Shown: one piece after another, positions 1-7,954 of the stretch
Layout: each line of letters begins with the position of its first letter
How positions within the stretch are numbered: the stretch's first letter is position 1
NCBI GenBank assembly: GCA_046756565.1
Contig: JBHHWO010000022.1
Coordinates: 1-43,143 of the forward strand
Direction: 5' to 3'
Length of the DNA: 43,143 bases
Source: CALZIK01 sp046756565
GTDB lineage: Bacteria > Acidobacteriota > Thermoanaerobaculia > Multivoradales > JAHEKO01
Translations under genes and position numbers: made by a program
The notes under the pieces: model-generated
What the model was told of the DNA's origin: nothing
The model's database searches: none
Seen by the model: only the letters and a program-made list of their open reading frames with translations

Positions 1-18
1 GGCCGCTGAGTGTAGCAG

Positions 19-35
19 AAAAGCCCGTGCCGGGC
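19..35 (-). terminator. Rho-independent terminator of ffh
   Basis: Read on the minus strand, a perfect 5-bp GC stem (GCCCG/CGGGC) with a 3-nt loop is followed directly by TTTT, about 20 nt after the ffh stop codon. The stem is short but pure GC and the position is right for ending the ffh transcript. Confidence 0.6.
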
Positions 36-54
36 AGCCCTGGCCGCGGCCCGG

Positions 55-1374
55 TCAGCCTCCCATAGCCTTGCGCAGCCAACTGCCTTTCATCCCCTTG
101 ACCATCTTCTGCATCATCCGGTACTGCTTGATGAGCTGGTTGATCTCCTGGACAGTGGTGCCCGAGCCGCGCGCGATTCTCCGCTTACGGCTGGCGTTCA
201 GGGCCGTCGGCTTCCGCCGCTCAGGTGGGGTCATGGAGTCGATGATTGCCTCGACCCGTTTGAGCTTGCCCTCGTCGACCGAGGCAGGATCCAGGCCCTT
301 GAGCGGACCGCCGCGCGGCAGCGCCGCCATCAGCTGCGAAAGCGGTCCCATCTTGCGCATCTGCCGTAGTTGATCTCTCAGGTCCTCGAGTGTGAACTCC
401 CGCTTCGCCAGCCGCTCGGCCAATCGCAGGCTTTCTTTGGAATCCAGGCCCTGCTCCGCCTTCTCGATCAGGCTCAGCACGTCCCCCATGCCCAGGATCC
501 GTGACGCCATGCGATCCGGGTGAAACTCCTCTAGGTCCTCGAGCTTTTCGCCGACGCCGGCCATCCGGATCGGTCTGCCGGTGACCGCCCGGATCGAGAG
601 CGCAGCTCCGCCTCGGGAGTCACCGTCGAGCTTCGTGAGGACGACCCCGGTGATCGGCAGCGAGCCCGAAAACGCCTCGGCGCTGCGCACGGCATCCTGG
701 CCGGTCATCGAGTCCGCGACGAACAGGGTCTCCTGCGGCGAGACGCTCGAGATGAGGTCCGCGAGCTGCGTCATCAGCTCCTGGTCGACATGGAGCCTGC
801 CGGCGGTGTCGATAATCGCGACGTCGCGGCCCAGGCCGCGGGCTTCGGTGAGCGACCGGGTCACGAACGACACCACGTCCTGCCCCTCCGAGTCCGGCGA
901 CAGGACAGGGGTGTCTACACTGCTACCGACCTGGCGTAACTGCTCGACGGCTGCGGCGCGCTGCAAGTCAGCGGCGACCAGTATCGGGTTGCGGCCCTGC
1001 GCCTTGAAATAGCGGGCCAGCTTGCCGGCAGTGGTGGTCTTTCCCGACCCCTGCAGGCCGCACAGAACGACCACCGCCGGATGCCCCTTGGCTCGCAGGG
1101 GCTCGCTCCTCTCGCCCAGGAGCTCGGTCAGCTGGGTGTGGACGATCTTCACCACCTGTTGAGCCGGGGTCAGGCTTTCGGTCACCTTCTGCCCCTCGGC
1201 CTCTATACGGATCTTCTCAACGAAGCTCTTGACGACCTTGTAGTTGACGTCGGCTTCCAGGAGCGCCATGCGGATCTCGCGCAGCGCGCCGTCGAGCACC
1301 TCGCGGGAGACGCGGCCCTCGCCCTTGAGCTGTTTGAAGACGCCTTGCAGCCGGTTCTGGAGTCCGTCGAACAT
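55..1374 (-). CDS. ffh: Signal recognition particle protein Ffh (SRP54 GTPase)
   Basis: Ffh binds 4.5S RNA and hydrophobic signal sequences at the ribosome and delivers nascent chains to FtsY at the membrane. The 439-residue product has the N-terminal helical bundle, a P-loop (GLQGSGKTT, about residues 106-114), the G-domain motifs DTAGR and TKLDGD, and a methionine-rich C-terminal M domain ending in GMKGSWLRKAMGG. An open frame runs 13 codons further upstream, but the family N-terminus MFDGLQNRL fits the ATG at 1374, so I start there. The gene is divergent from pyk and has its own promoter-like sequence and a terminator. The identification is firm; only the exact start is open. Confidence 0.97.
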   Translation of the reverse strand: MFDGLQNRLQGVFKQLKGEGRVSREVLDGALREIRMALLEADVNYKVVKSFVEKIRIEAEGQKVTESLTPAQQVVKIVHTQLTELLGERSEPLRAKGHPAVVVLCGLQGSGKTTTAGKLARYFKAQGRNPILVAADLQRAAAVEQLRQVGSSVDTPVLSPDSEGQDVVSFVTRSLTEARGLGRDVAIIDTAGRLHVDQELMTQLADLISSVSPQETLFVADSMTGQDAVRSAEAFSGSLPITGVVLTKLDGDSRGGAALSIRAVTGRPIRMAGVGEKLEDLEEFHPDRMASRILGMGDVLSLIEKAEQGLDSKESLRLAERLAKREFTLEDLRDQLRQMRKMGPLSQLMAALPRGGPLKGLDPASVDEGKLKRVEAIIDSMTPPERRKPTALNASRKRRIARGSGTTVQEINQLIKQYRMMQKMVKGMKGSWLRKAMGG

Positions 1375-1385
1375 CTCGATCGCGG

Positions 1386-1413
1386 ATCGTATCCTCCGTC
1401 GGGGCTTTGGCAA
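1386..1413 (-). promoter_or_regulatory. Probable sigma-70 promoter of ffh
   Basis: On the minus strand TTGCCA (1408-1413) and TACGAT (1386-1391) are separated by 16 nt. The -10 box ends 11 nt before the ffh ATG, so the leader would be only a few nucleotides. A GGAGG lies between the two boxes and would be outside the transcript. Confidence 0.5.
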
Positions 1414-1437
1414 AACCCGGCGCCCGTTGGTGGCACT

Positions 1438-1443
1438 TATACT
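1438..1443 (+). promoter_or_regulatory. -10 box of pyk, placed for a leaderless mRNA
   Basis: TATACT ends 8 nt before the pyk ATG at 1452, so transcription should begin at or within a nucleotide or two of the start codon. I see no -35 box at good spacing and no Shine-Dalgarno sequence between the box and the ATG. Confidence 0.5.
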
Positions 1444-1451
1444 CCGCAGGC

Positions 1452-2906
1452 ATGGACCCCCGCGCCAAGATCGTCGTCACGGTCGGACCGGCCTCGGGAA
1501 AGCCGAGCATACTGCGCCGGATCCTCAAGGCCGGAGCCGACGCGATCCGGATCAACCTGTCGCACGGCAGCACGGACGAGCATCGCGAAACGGTGGGGCG
1601 GATTCGTGCAATCAGTGGAGACCTGGATCTTCACGTCCCGGTGATCCTGGATCTGATGGGGCCGCGCTACCGGCTCGGCCGGCTCGACGAGCCGCGCTCC
1701 CTTCGCCGTGGCGAAAAGGTGACGATTGGAGCCGCCGGTGCTGCGGTGGATCTGCCGCTCGACGACGCCGAGCTGGTCGAACATCTCAAGGCGGGTGATC
1801 GCTTCCTGATCGGCGACGGTCTGGTCGAGCTGACCGTCGTCGAGGAGGTCGACGGCGGCTTCGTCGCCCGGGTCGTCAACGGCGGCCTGGTTTCGAGCCG
1901 AAAGGGCATCAACCTTCCAGACACCGATCTGCCGTTTTCGATCAGCAGAAAGGATCGCAGAGACATCCGGCTCGCGGTCGAGCTCGGCGCCGACTACCTC
2001 GCGGCCAGCTACGTCGGCACCGTCGACGACCTGACGGCGCTTCGCAAGCTGGCTCGGCGAGCGGGGTCCGAGATCCCGTTGATCGCAAAGCTCGAGCGAG
2101 CGCGGGCGATCGAGCATCTCCACGAGATCGTCACCAGCGCCGACGCGGTGATGGTGGCCCGGGGCGATCTCGGTGTCGAGGTCCCACTCCACCGCGTCCC
2201 GGTCCTGCAGAAGCAGATCATCCAGTCGGGCCGCCTCCACGGCAAGCCGGTGATCGTGGCAACACAGATGCTCGAGTCCATGATGACCAACCCGCGACCG
2301 ACGCGAGCCGAATCCTCGGACGTAGCCAATGCCGTTTTCGACGGAGCCGATGCCCTCATGCTCTCGGGCGAGACCGCCGCCGGACGGTATCCGGTCGAAT
2401 CCGTCAAGACCATGGCCAGAATCATGCGCGAGGCCGAGACCCACCGATGGACTGCACGCGGGCGGGACCGGGAGGTCCGCCCGCTGGCGAACGCCAGCCG
2501 CACGCCGGGTCCCTCGGACCTGGCCGACGTCGTGGCCGCGGCCGCGGTGTTCTCCACCAAGAACCTGAAGGTGAAGCAGATCGTCGCCTTCTCCCAGGGC
2601 GGATTCACGGCTCGCGCGATCGCTCGCTACCGCCCGGATACTCCGATCTGCGTCCTCACCACCGAGCACCGGGTGGCTCGGCGGGTACAGCTGGTCTGGG
2701 GCGTCAGGCCGCTTCTCCTCGACGCCGGCGTCGAGCACCACGACGAGGTCGTCGACCGGGTGGACCGGGAGCTTCTGGCGGCCGGGCTAGCGCGGTCGGG
2801 CGACGCCATCGTCGTGCTCATGGGTGTTCCGATTCGAAATCGACCGTTGACCAACCTGATGCGGCTGCACCGTGTTCGGCGCCCGAAACGAGCCCGGTCC
2901 CGATGA
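1452..2906 (+). CDS. pyk: Pyruvate kinase
   Basis: Pyruvate kinase transfers the phosphate of phosphoenolpyruvate to ADP in the last step of glycolysis. The 484-residue protein opens with KIVVTVGPAS, followed by the substrate-loop signature RINLSHGS, the active-site strand IAKLERARAIE (usually KIE), the metal/PEP segment VMVARGDLGVE, and MLESMMTNPRPTRAE with DVANAVFDGADALMLSGETA. A C-terminal allosteric-type domain follows. The frame stays open 15 codons upstream, but homology and the promoter position favour the ATG at 1452. Its stop shares an ATGA with the downstream hydrolase, so the two are probably co-translated. Confidence 0.96.
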   Translation: MDPRAKIVVTVGPASGKPSILRRILKAGADAIRINLSHGSTDEHRETVGRIRAISGDLDLHVPVILDLMGPRYRLGRLDEPRSLRRGEKVTIGAAGAAVDLPLDDAELVEHLKAGDRFLIGDGLVELTVVEEVDGGFVARVVNGGLVSSRKGINLPDTDLPFSISRKDRRDIRLAVELGADYLAASYVGTVDDLTALRKLARRAGSEIPLIAKLERARAIEHLHEIVTSADAVMVARGDLGVEVPLHRVPVLQKQIIQSGRLHGKPVIVATQMLESMMTNPRPTRAESSDVANAVFDGADALMLSGETAAGRYPVESVKTMARIMREAETHRWTARGRDREVRPLANASRTPGPSDLADVVAAAAVFSTKNLKVKQIVAFSQGGFTARAIARYRPDTPICVLTTEHRVARRVQLVWGVRPLLLDAGVEHHDEVVDRVDRELLAAGLARSGDAIVVLMGVPIRNRPLTNLMRLHRVRRPKRARSR

Positions 2907-3787
2907 TCCTGCTCCCCGACTATGTTGCGGATAGCTTTCCGTTCGATCGCAAGGAGATCGAGCTCGACAGGCCACCGAATCGGGGACTGCGTCTTCACCT
3001 GGTCGACCACGGTCCGCGCGACACGAGAGCGATCTGGCTCCAGCACGGCAACCCGACCTGGAGCTTCCTGTGGCGCAAGGTCATGGCGGAGATCCCGGAC
3101 CTTCGCGTGATCGCGCCGGATCTCCTAGGCTGCGGTCTCTCGGACAAGCCGCGACGGGTCGGCGACCACACTCTGACCCGGCATCGCTCGGCGGTCACCG
3201 AGCTACTCGACCGGCTCGAGCTCGACGAGGTCGTTCTGGTCGGCCAGGACTGGGGCGGCCCGATGGTCGCTCTTCTCGGCGCCCACGCCCCGACCCGGGT
3301 TTCGGGTCTGGTGCTGGCCAATACTTCGGTGCTGGTTCCCAAGCGGCCCCGAGGCAAAGCCTTCCACCGGTTCGCCACGCTCCCCGTCGTCAGCCCCCTG
3401 GTCTTTCGCCTCGCCGGCTTCCCGCTGCGCTCGCTTCACAGGACCCAGGGCGACCCCCGATCGATTTCGGGTGACGTCGCCCGCGCCTACCGCTGGCCCC
3501 TGCGTGGCTGGCGCAACCGGGCGGCCCCCATCGGCCTCGCGCGTATGGTTCCGACCTCGCCCGAGCATCCGTCTCTGCCGCTGCTGCGAGAGGGCGAGTC
3601 CTGGGCGCTTGGCTACGACGGGCCAGTCGAGCTCATCTGGGGCCTGCGCGATCCGATACTGGGTGGGCTCCTCAGACGCCACCAGGAGCGACTCCCGAGC
3701 GCCCGGGTCACCAGGACCCAGGCAGGGCATTTCCTCCAGGAAGAAGTACCCGAGGCGTTCGTGGCGGCGATCCGGCGGCTCGTGTAG
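2903..3787 (+). CDS. Haloalkane dehalogenase-like alpha/beta hydrolase
   Basis: This 294-residue alpha/beta hydrolase closely resembles haloalkane dehalogenases, which replace halide by hydroxyl through an aspartyl-ester intermediate. Visible parts are the oxyanion/halide segment HGNPTWSFLW (Asn50), the nucleophile elbow GQDWGG (Asp116, with Trp117 next to it as in halide-binding dehalogenases), a cap region around 145-215, an acid in WGLRDP (Asp250) and the base in AGHFLQEE (His276). The Asp-Asp-His triad with an Asn/Trp pair resembles the HLD-I/III groups. Haloalkane activity is inference; related enzymes include epoxide hydrolases and hydrolases of unknown substrate. The start overlaps the pyk stop (ATGA). 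Confidence 0.85.
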   Translation: MILLPDYVADSFPFDRKEIELDRPPNRGLRLHLVDHGPRDTRAIWLQHGNPTWSFLWRKVMAEIPDLRVIAPDLLGCGLSDKPRRVGDHTLTRHRSAVTELLDRLELDEVVLVGQDWGGPMVALLGAHAPTRVSGLVLANTSVLVPKRPRGKAFHRFATLPVVSPLVFRLAGFPLRSLHRTQGDPRSISGDVARAYRWPLRGWRNRAAPIGLARMVPTSPEHPSLPLLREGESWALGYDGPVELIWGLRDPILGGLLRRHQERLPSARVTRTQAGHFLQEEVPEAFVAAIRRLV

Positions 3788-4151
3788 CCGTCGGAGGTCG
3801 CTTCGAACGGGAATCCCTGCGCTCCGCGAAGACTTCGAGGCGCCAGCGCGCGTACCCCCGACTTGCCGGGCAGCGTGAGGATCCAAGGCCGAACCGTCGT
3901 TGGGTTGCGCCAGGGGGCTCTCTGCAAGCGCTCGCCACGGAAGCTCGGACAAGACCAACGGCGTGCGCGCAGCGGAGCGCAGGCGAGGGCCGGTGCCTAT
4001 GCAGGCCGGCCAGCCCGAGCCGTCCCCTGGGCAACCAACGTCGGGCGGCCTATCCTCACGCGGTGGTCCCGGTGACCCCTTCATCGGCGGTCCAGGCGAG
4101 CCGGAACGTCGAGATTCTTCGCTGCGCTCAGAATGACGGGGCGGCAAGCGC
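3788..4151. other. Gene-free gap between two convergent genes
   Basis: These 364 nt lie between the hydrolase and MMPL stop codons. Several short open frames cross it, but none has a recognisable product or coding signal. It contains one copy of the widespread SERSEES-type repeat near its right end. I see no clear terminator or RNA gene. Confidence 0.6.
4111..4137. repeat. SERSEES/LSAAKD-type interspersed repeat
   Basis: The minus strand carries a short sequence that translates in one frame as HSERSEES. This motif recurs in intergenic DNA of many unrelated bacterial genomes and is often mis-annotated as protein. There is a single copy in this window. Its function is unknown; recognition is from memory of the motif, not from a search. 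Confidence 0.6.
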
Positions 4152-6692
4152 CTACCGCTCTTCCAACCAGGTCAAAAACGACGGCAACACCGTGATCGCC
4201 ACGACCGACGTCGACAGCGCCCCCAGAATGGCGACGAATCCCATCGAGCTCAGCCCGGGGAAGTGGGACAGGGAGAGCGAGCCGAAACCCACGATCGTCG
4301 AGAGCGCGGCCAGTGTGATCGCCTTGCCGGTCTCGATCAGGCCCTGGCGGCGGCGCTCAGGGCTCTCGCCCGCGAACTCGCGATGCCGGTGCACCATGTG
4401 GACTCCGTAGTCGACGCCGATTCCGATGATCATGGTGCTGACGAAGATGTTCATGAAGTTCATCGGCAACCCGAGCCAACCCATGGCGCCGAGCATCCAG
4501 ACGATGCCGATCACCAACGGGCCCAAAGACAGCACGGTTGCGCGGATCCGCCGATAGTCCAGATAAAGAAGGACGCCGACGATCAAAAAGCCCAGCACTG
4601 CCGCGAAGACGGCGTCCTCGAGGACCCGCTCCCGCATATAGCGGCTGATTACGTTGGCGCCGGTCAGCACCGTTCCGTCTCCGAGCTCGTCCGCCAGCTC
4701 GACCGCTTCCGGAGGCGCCTCACGGCGCCAGCTCTTTGGCGGTGGATAGAGGTAGACGACGCTCTTCCAGCCCTGATCCGTTCGGCGGAGATACCGGCCC
4801 AGGAGCTTGGCGCCCTGCTTGTCATTCTCGATCTCTTCGACGGTCAACGGCTCGTCTCGCGAGAGCGCACTCTCGATCAGCGTCAGGCCCTTTTCAAAGG
4901 GCGTGGCTCGAAGGCCCTGCCGGGTCAGCGCCTCTCTGAAGACAGAGCCGATTCGAGACACGTCGAGTCGCTCTCTGCGAGCCTCGGCGAGCCATGTCAG
5001 GGCCCGAGCCTGTACCGCGGGCGGCGGAATCAGAGAGGCGACTGAATCGACATCCTGTAACACGCCGTCGGCGACCAGTCCCCGGGCGGCGCTCTCGCCC
5101 CGGCCGACGCGCGCGAGGACGTCCTCGATCTCGGCGCCCGAGACGATCAGCATCATTTGGTCGAACCCGACGCCGAATCGCTCGGCGACCTCGTCGCGGA
5201 CCTCGACTCCGGGATTGCCGGTCGGACGCATGGCCCGGACACTGTCCTCGAATCGGAGGTCGCGAAGACCCAAAGCGGCCAGAGCCGTCACCGCCAGGCC
5301 AGTAGCCAGGATGAGCCGCGGCCGTCGAATCGAGAAAGCAATCACCCGCGAGCTGCCCAACCCGTGCAGAAACAGCCGCGGAAGCGAGCGCCGCCTTTCG
5401 TGGCGATCGTCGGCCCACGCCAGCATCGACGGCAGCAGGAACAGGACGCTCAACATGCAAACCAGCATTCCGGTGCCGGTCAGGATTCCCATCTGGAACA
5501 GACCGGTGAAGTCGGTGACCGCGAACGCATAGAAGGTCGCCGCACTGGTGATTCCCCCGACCACGACCGCCCGACCGGACGAGCCGCTCATCAGCTCCAG
5601 CGAACGGTCTAGGTCTTTGCCTCGCTGTCGCTCCTCCACGAATCGGCCGTAGGAGACGATGATGAAGTCGATGCCCAGACCGATCAGCAACGCCGCCACG
5701 CCGCTGGTCGCGGCGCTGACGGTGCCGAAGGCGGCTCCGGCAAAGCCGAAGGTGGCGACCAGGCCGCACGCCAGCGGAACGAAGGCGTAAACCAACAAGC
5801 CGAAGCGTCGGAAGGCGAACAAAAACAGGATCAACACGCCCGCCATCGAGGTGGCGACGTTGACGATCATGTCGGACTGAATCAAACCGGCGTCGGCGAC
5901 CCCGATGACGTGCCGTCCCCCGAGATCCACCTGTGGATCGGGAGGCGGCTGTTCACCGAAGCGCCCCCGCCACTCGACCAGCGATTCCGAGACCGCGGAC
6001 CGAACCTCGGTGATCAGCTCTCTCGAAAAAGCCACGTCCTGGGGCGGACCAATGGGCTTTGCCAGGACCAGCATCATCCTGCGATCGCGGGACAGGAAAA
6101 ACCCGCTCTGCCAGTCCAGCGACACCCCGGCGCGGGAGTTCTCCAGGTGCTGAATGAAGATCGACGCGACGCCGAGCGGATCCAGGAGCGTCAGGTCTTT
6201 CTGCGCGATCATTCGAGGGGTGGTGACCAGTCGCCGGATCTCGGCGGCCCGACGTTCCAGCGCCTCGTCGCCAAGCGAAGCCCCGAGCTCCTCGAGGGCA
6301 TCGGGCGGCAGAAACAGAAGCGCTCGAGGCAGAAAGGCCTCGAGCAGCTCTTCGAGACTGCCGATCTTGTACTCGACCTCGGTCAGTTGATCGAGCGTCG
6401 CCAGACGCTCCCCCAGGAGCCTGACGAAGGTCTCGTAGGGGTCGACCACCATGCCCTCAGGAAGCCGTACCGCAACCAGAAGGTAGTCGACGCTTCCGAA
6501 CTCTTCCAGTCCGGCTCTGAAGTCGTTGACGATCGGCTCGTTCTTGGGCAGGAGTCCCAGAACATCGGTGTCGAAGCGGAGCCGAAGCGCGGACAGCAGT
6601 CCGGCGACCACCACCACGGCAGCCGCCACGAAGACAAGCGCGTAGCGGCGGCGAGCGAAGCGCGCGAGGCTTCGCAGCGAAGGGTGAAGCAT
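4152..6692 (-). CDS. MMPL/RND-family exporter (HpnN-like)
   Basis: This 846-residue inner-membrane protein has the RND/MMPL duplicated layout: TM1 at about 16-37 and a periplasmic domain beginning FDTDVLGLLP; a TM cluster at about 275-430 with GLGIDF; a second periplasmic domain; and a second TM cluster at about 690-846 with GIGVDYGVHM. The paired GxGxD motifs are typical of proton-driven lipid or sterol transporters, and hopanoid-associated HpnN proteins share this architecture. No hopanoid genes are in the window, so the cargo is unknown. It starts 1 nt after the pgsA stop codon, which suggests co-translation with phospholipid synthesis and a lipid-type substrate (inference). Confidence 0.88.
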   Translation of the reverse strand: MLHPSLRSLARFARRRYALVFVAAAVVVVAGLLSALRLRFDTDVLGLLPKNEPIVNDFRAGLEEFGSVDYLLVAVRLPEGMVVDPYETFVRLLGERLATLDQLTEVEYKIGSLEELLEAFLPRALLFLPPDALEELGASLGDEALERRAAEIRRLVTTPRMIAQKDLTLLDPLGVASIFIQHLENSRAGVSLDWQSGFFLSRDRRMMLVLAKPIGPPQDVAFSRELITEVRSAVSESLVEWRGRFGEQPPPDPQVDLGGRHVIGVADAGLIQSDMIVNVATSMAGVLILFLFAFRRFGLLVYAFVPLACGLVATFGFAGAAFGTVSAATSGVAALLIGLGIDFIIVSYGRFVEERQRGKDLDRSLELMSGSSGRAVVVGGITSAATFYAFAVTDFTGLFQMGILTGTGMLVCMLSVLFLLPSMLAWADDRHERRRSLPRLFLHGLGSSRVIAFSIRRPRLILATGLAVTALAALGLRDLRFEDSVRAMRPTGNPGVEVRDEVAERFGVGFDQMMLIVSGAEIEDVLARVGRGESAARGLVADGVLQDVDSVASLIPPPAVQARALTWLAEARRERLDVSRIGSVFREALTRQGLRATPFEKGLTLIESALSRDEPLTVEEIENDKQGAKLLGRYLRRTDQGWKSVVYLYPPPKSWRREAPPEAVELADELGDGTVLTGANVISRYMRERVLEDAVFAAVLGFLIVGVLLYLDYRRIRATVLSLGPLVIGIVWMLGAMGWLGLPMNFMNIFVSTMIIGIGVDYGVHMVHRHREFAGESPERRRQGLIETGKAITLAALSTIVGFGSLSLSHFPGLSSMGFVAILGALSTSVVAITVLPSFLTWLEER

Positions 6693-6693
6693 C

Positions 6694-7275
6694 TCAGGTC
6701 CCGGTGTCGGCTGAAGGCGACTCGGCCCGGCTGCGCCCGGAACCGAACAGACGCGGACCGTAACGGAAGAAGTACTCGAATCCCGAATACAGGCTCACCA
6801 GCATAGCGATCCAGAGACTCACCGGAGCAAGCCGCTCGAAACTGCCCAGTCGCTCGTAGATGATCAGCAATGCGATCGCCACCATCTGGGTGATGGTCTT
6901 GATCTTCGCCGAGGGAATCGCGCCCAGCACGAGGTTATCGCTGGCGGCGACGCTTCGCAGTGCCGAGACGGCGAACTCGCGGGCGATGATCGCCGCCACC
7001 ATCCACGCCGGCGCCAGCTCGAGCTCTACCAGCGCGATGAGCGCGGCGGAGTTCAAGATCTTGTCGGCGGCCGGATCGAGCAGCTTGCCGAGCTTGGTGA
7101 CCAGCTTGCGCCGCCGCGCAATGTAGCCGTCCAGAAAGTCCGTCAGCGAGGCCACCAGGAATACGGCCAGTCCGACGAACTCCTTGCCCTCGAACTTGGT
7201 CAGTAGCACCGCCACCAGAAGCGGCACCAGGAGAATCCGCGTCAGCGAGAGGATGTTTGGGAGATTGACGATCAT
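6694..7275 (-). CDS. pgsA: CDP-diacylglycerol-glycerol-3-phosphate 3-phosphatidyltransferase
   Basis: PgsA makes phosphatidylglycerol-phosphate from CDP-diacylglycerol and glycerol-3-phosphate in the inner membrane. The 193-residue protein has the complete CDP-alcohol phosphotransferase motif: Asp46, Asp49-Gly50, Ala53-Arg54, Gly63, Asp67 and Asp71. It is surrounded by hydrophobic helices, and the N-terminus NLPNILSLTRILLVP is typical of PgsA. The C-terminal tail is charged and Ser-rich. It lies 7 nt after the lytic transglycosylase stop and is followed within 1 nt by the MMPL exporter. Confidence 0.95.
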   Translation of the reverse strand: MIVNLPNILSLTRILLVPLLVAVLLTKFEGKEFVGLAVFLVASLTDFLDGYIARRRKLVTKLGKLLDPAADKILNSAALIALVELELAPAWMVAAIIAREFAVSALRSVAASDNLVLGAIPSAKIKTITQMVAIALLIIYERLGSFERLAPVSLWIAMLVSLYSGFEYFFRYGPRLFGSGRSRAESPSADTGT

Positions 7276-7282
7276 CCGGCCG

Positions 7283-7954
7283 TCATCCGCCCGGTGGTGT
7301 CGTGGTCATGATCAGCCGCCCGGCGCCGTCGCGGCGCAGATAGGTCTTGCGGCCGCGGCGGAGGTTGGTCGAGCCGGCGAGCGAGTACCGATCGTCATTG
7401 CGGTAGACCCGCATCACCTTTTCGATGTAGTCGCGGGTCTCCGGATACGGCGGCACTCCTCCGAATCGCTTCACCGCTGCCGGACCGGCGTTGTAAGCCG
7501 CCAGGGCGACTTCCAGATTGCCGAACGAGTCCAGCATGGTGCGCAGGTATCTGGTGCCCGCGGCCACGTTCTGGCTCGGGTCGTACGGGTCGGCGACCGA
7601 GTACATCGCGGCTGTAGCCGGCATGAGCTGCATGAGACCCATTGCGCCCTTGTGCGAGCGCGCCCTCGGATCGAAGGCCGACTCGACCTGAATCACGGCG
7701 CGCACGAGCTCCGCGTCGAGGGAGGCGCCCCGGGCGTGCTTCGCGACCAGTGCGTCGATCTCACCGCTCGCCGGCGGGCTTAGGCGAGCGGCCGGGGCGA
7801 TTCCGAGCGTTCTCCTGCGGTTCGGGACGTTGTAGACGTAGGTGCTTCCGTCCGGGCGCTGGACGACGCGGATCTCGGCGGTCGCCGCGGCGACAGAAAT
7901 CAGACCGGCGGCCAGCATGAGAGCCGCCCGGCGAAGCGCCGTGCCGGAGCTCAC
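7283..7954 (-). CDS. Soluble lytic transglycosylase-like protein (SLT domain)
   Basis: This 223-residue protein is predicted to be secreted and to cleave peptidoglycan glycan strands. The GTG start overlaps the alaS stop (GTGA), with GGGAG 7-8 nt upstream. The first 26 residues form a signal peptide (RR, hydrophobic core, Ala-rich end). A short DUF4124-like segment (VVQRPDGSTYVYNV) precedes the SLT domain, which shows catalytic Glu91 in VESAFDP, MGLMQLMPATA, the AAYNAGP motif and a YIEKV end. It resembles E. coli Slt/MltE-type enzymes. A second possible start is the ATG at 7918. Confidence 0.9.
   Translation of the reverse strand: MSSGTALRRAALMLAAGLISVAAATAEIRVVQRPDGSTYVYNVPNRRRTLGIAPAARLSPPASGEIDALVAKHARGASLDAELVRAVIQVESAFDPRARSHKGAMGLMQLMPATAAMYSVADPYDPSQNVAAGTRYLRTMLDSFGNLEVALAAYNAGPAAVKRFGGVPPYPETRDYIEKVMRVYRNDDRYSLAGSTNLRRGRKTYLRRDGAGRLIMTTTPPGG

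Noticed and set aside
2447..2902. Upstream extension of the hydrolase frame
   Set aside because: It runs within pyk; the hydrolase N-terminus begins at the ATG at 2903.
3203..4147. Minus-strand open frame of 314 codons containing the HSERSEES motif
   Set aside because: It is antisense to the hydrolase in part and otherwise intergenic, with no family similarity; the motif is a known source of spurious proteins.
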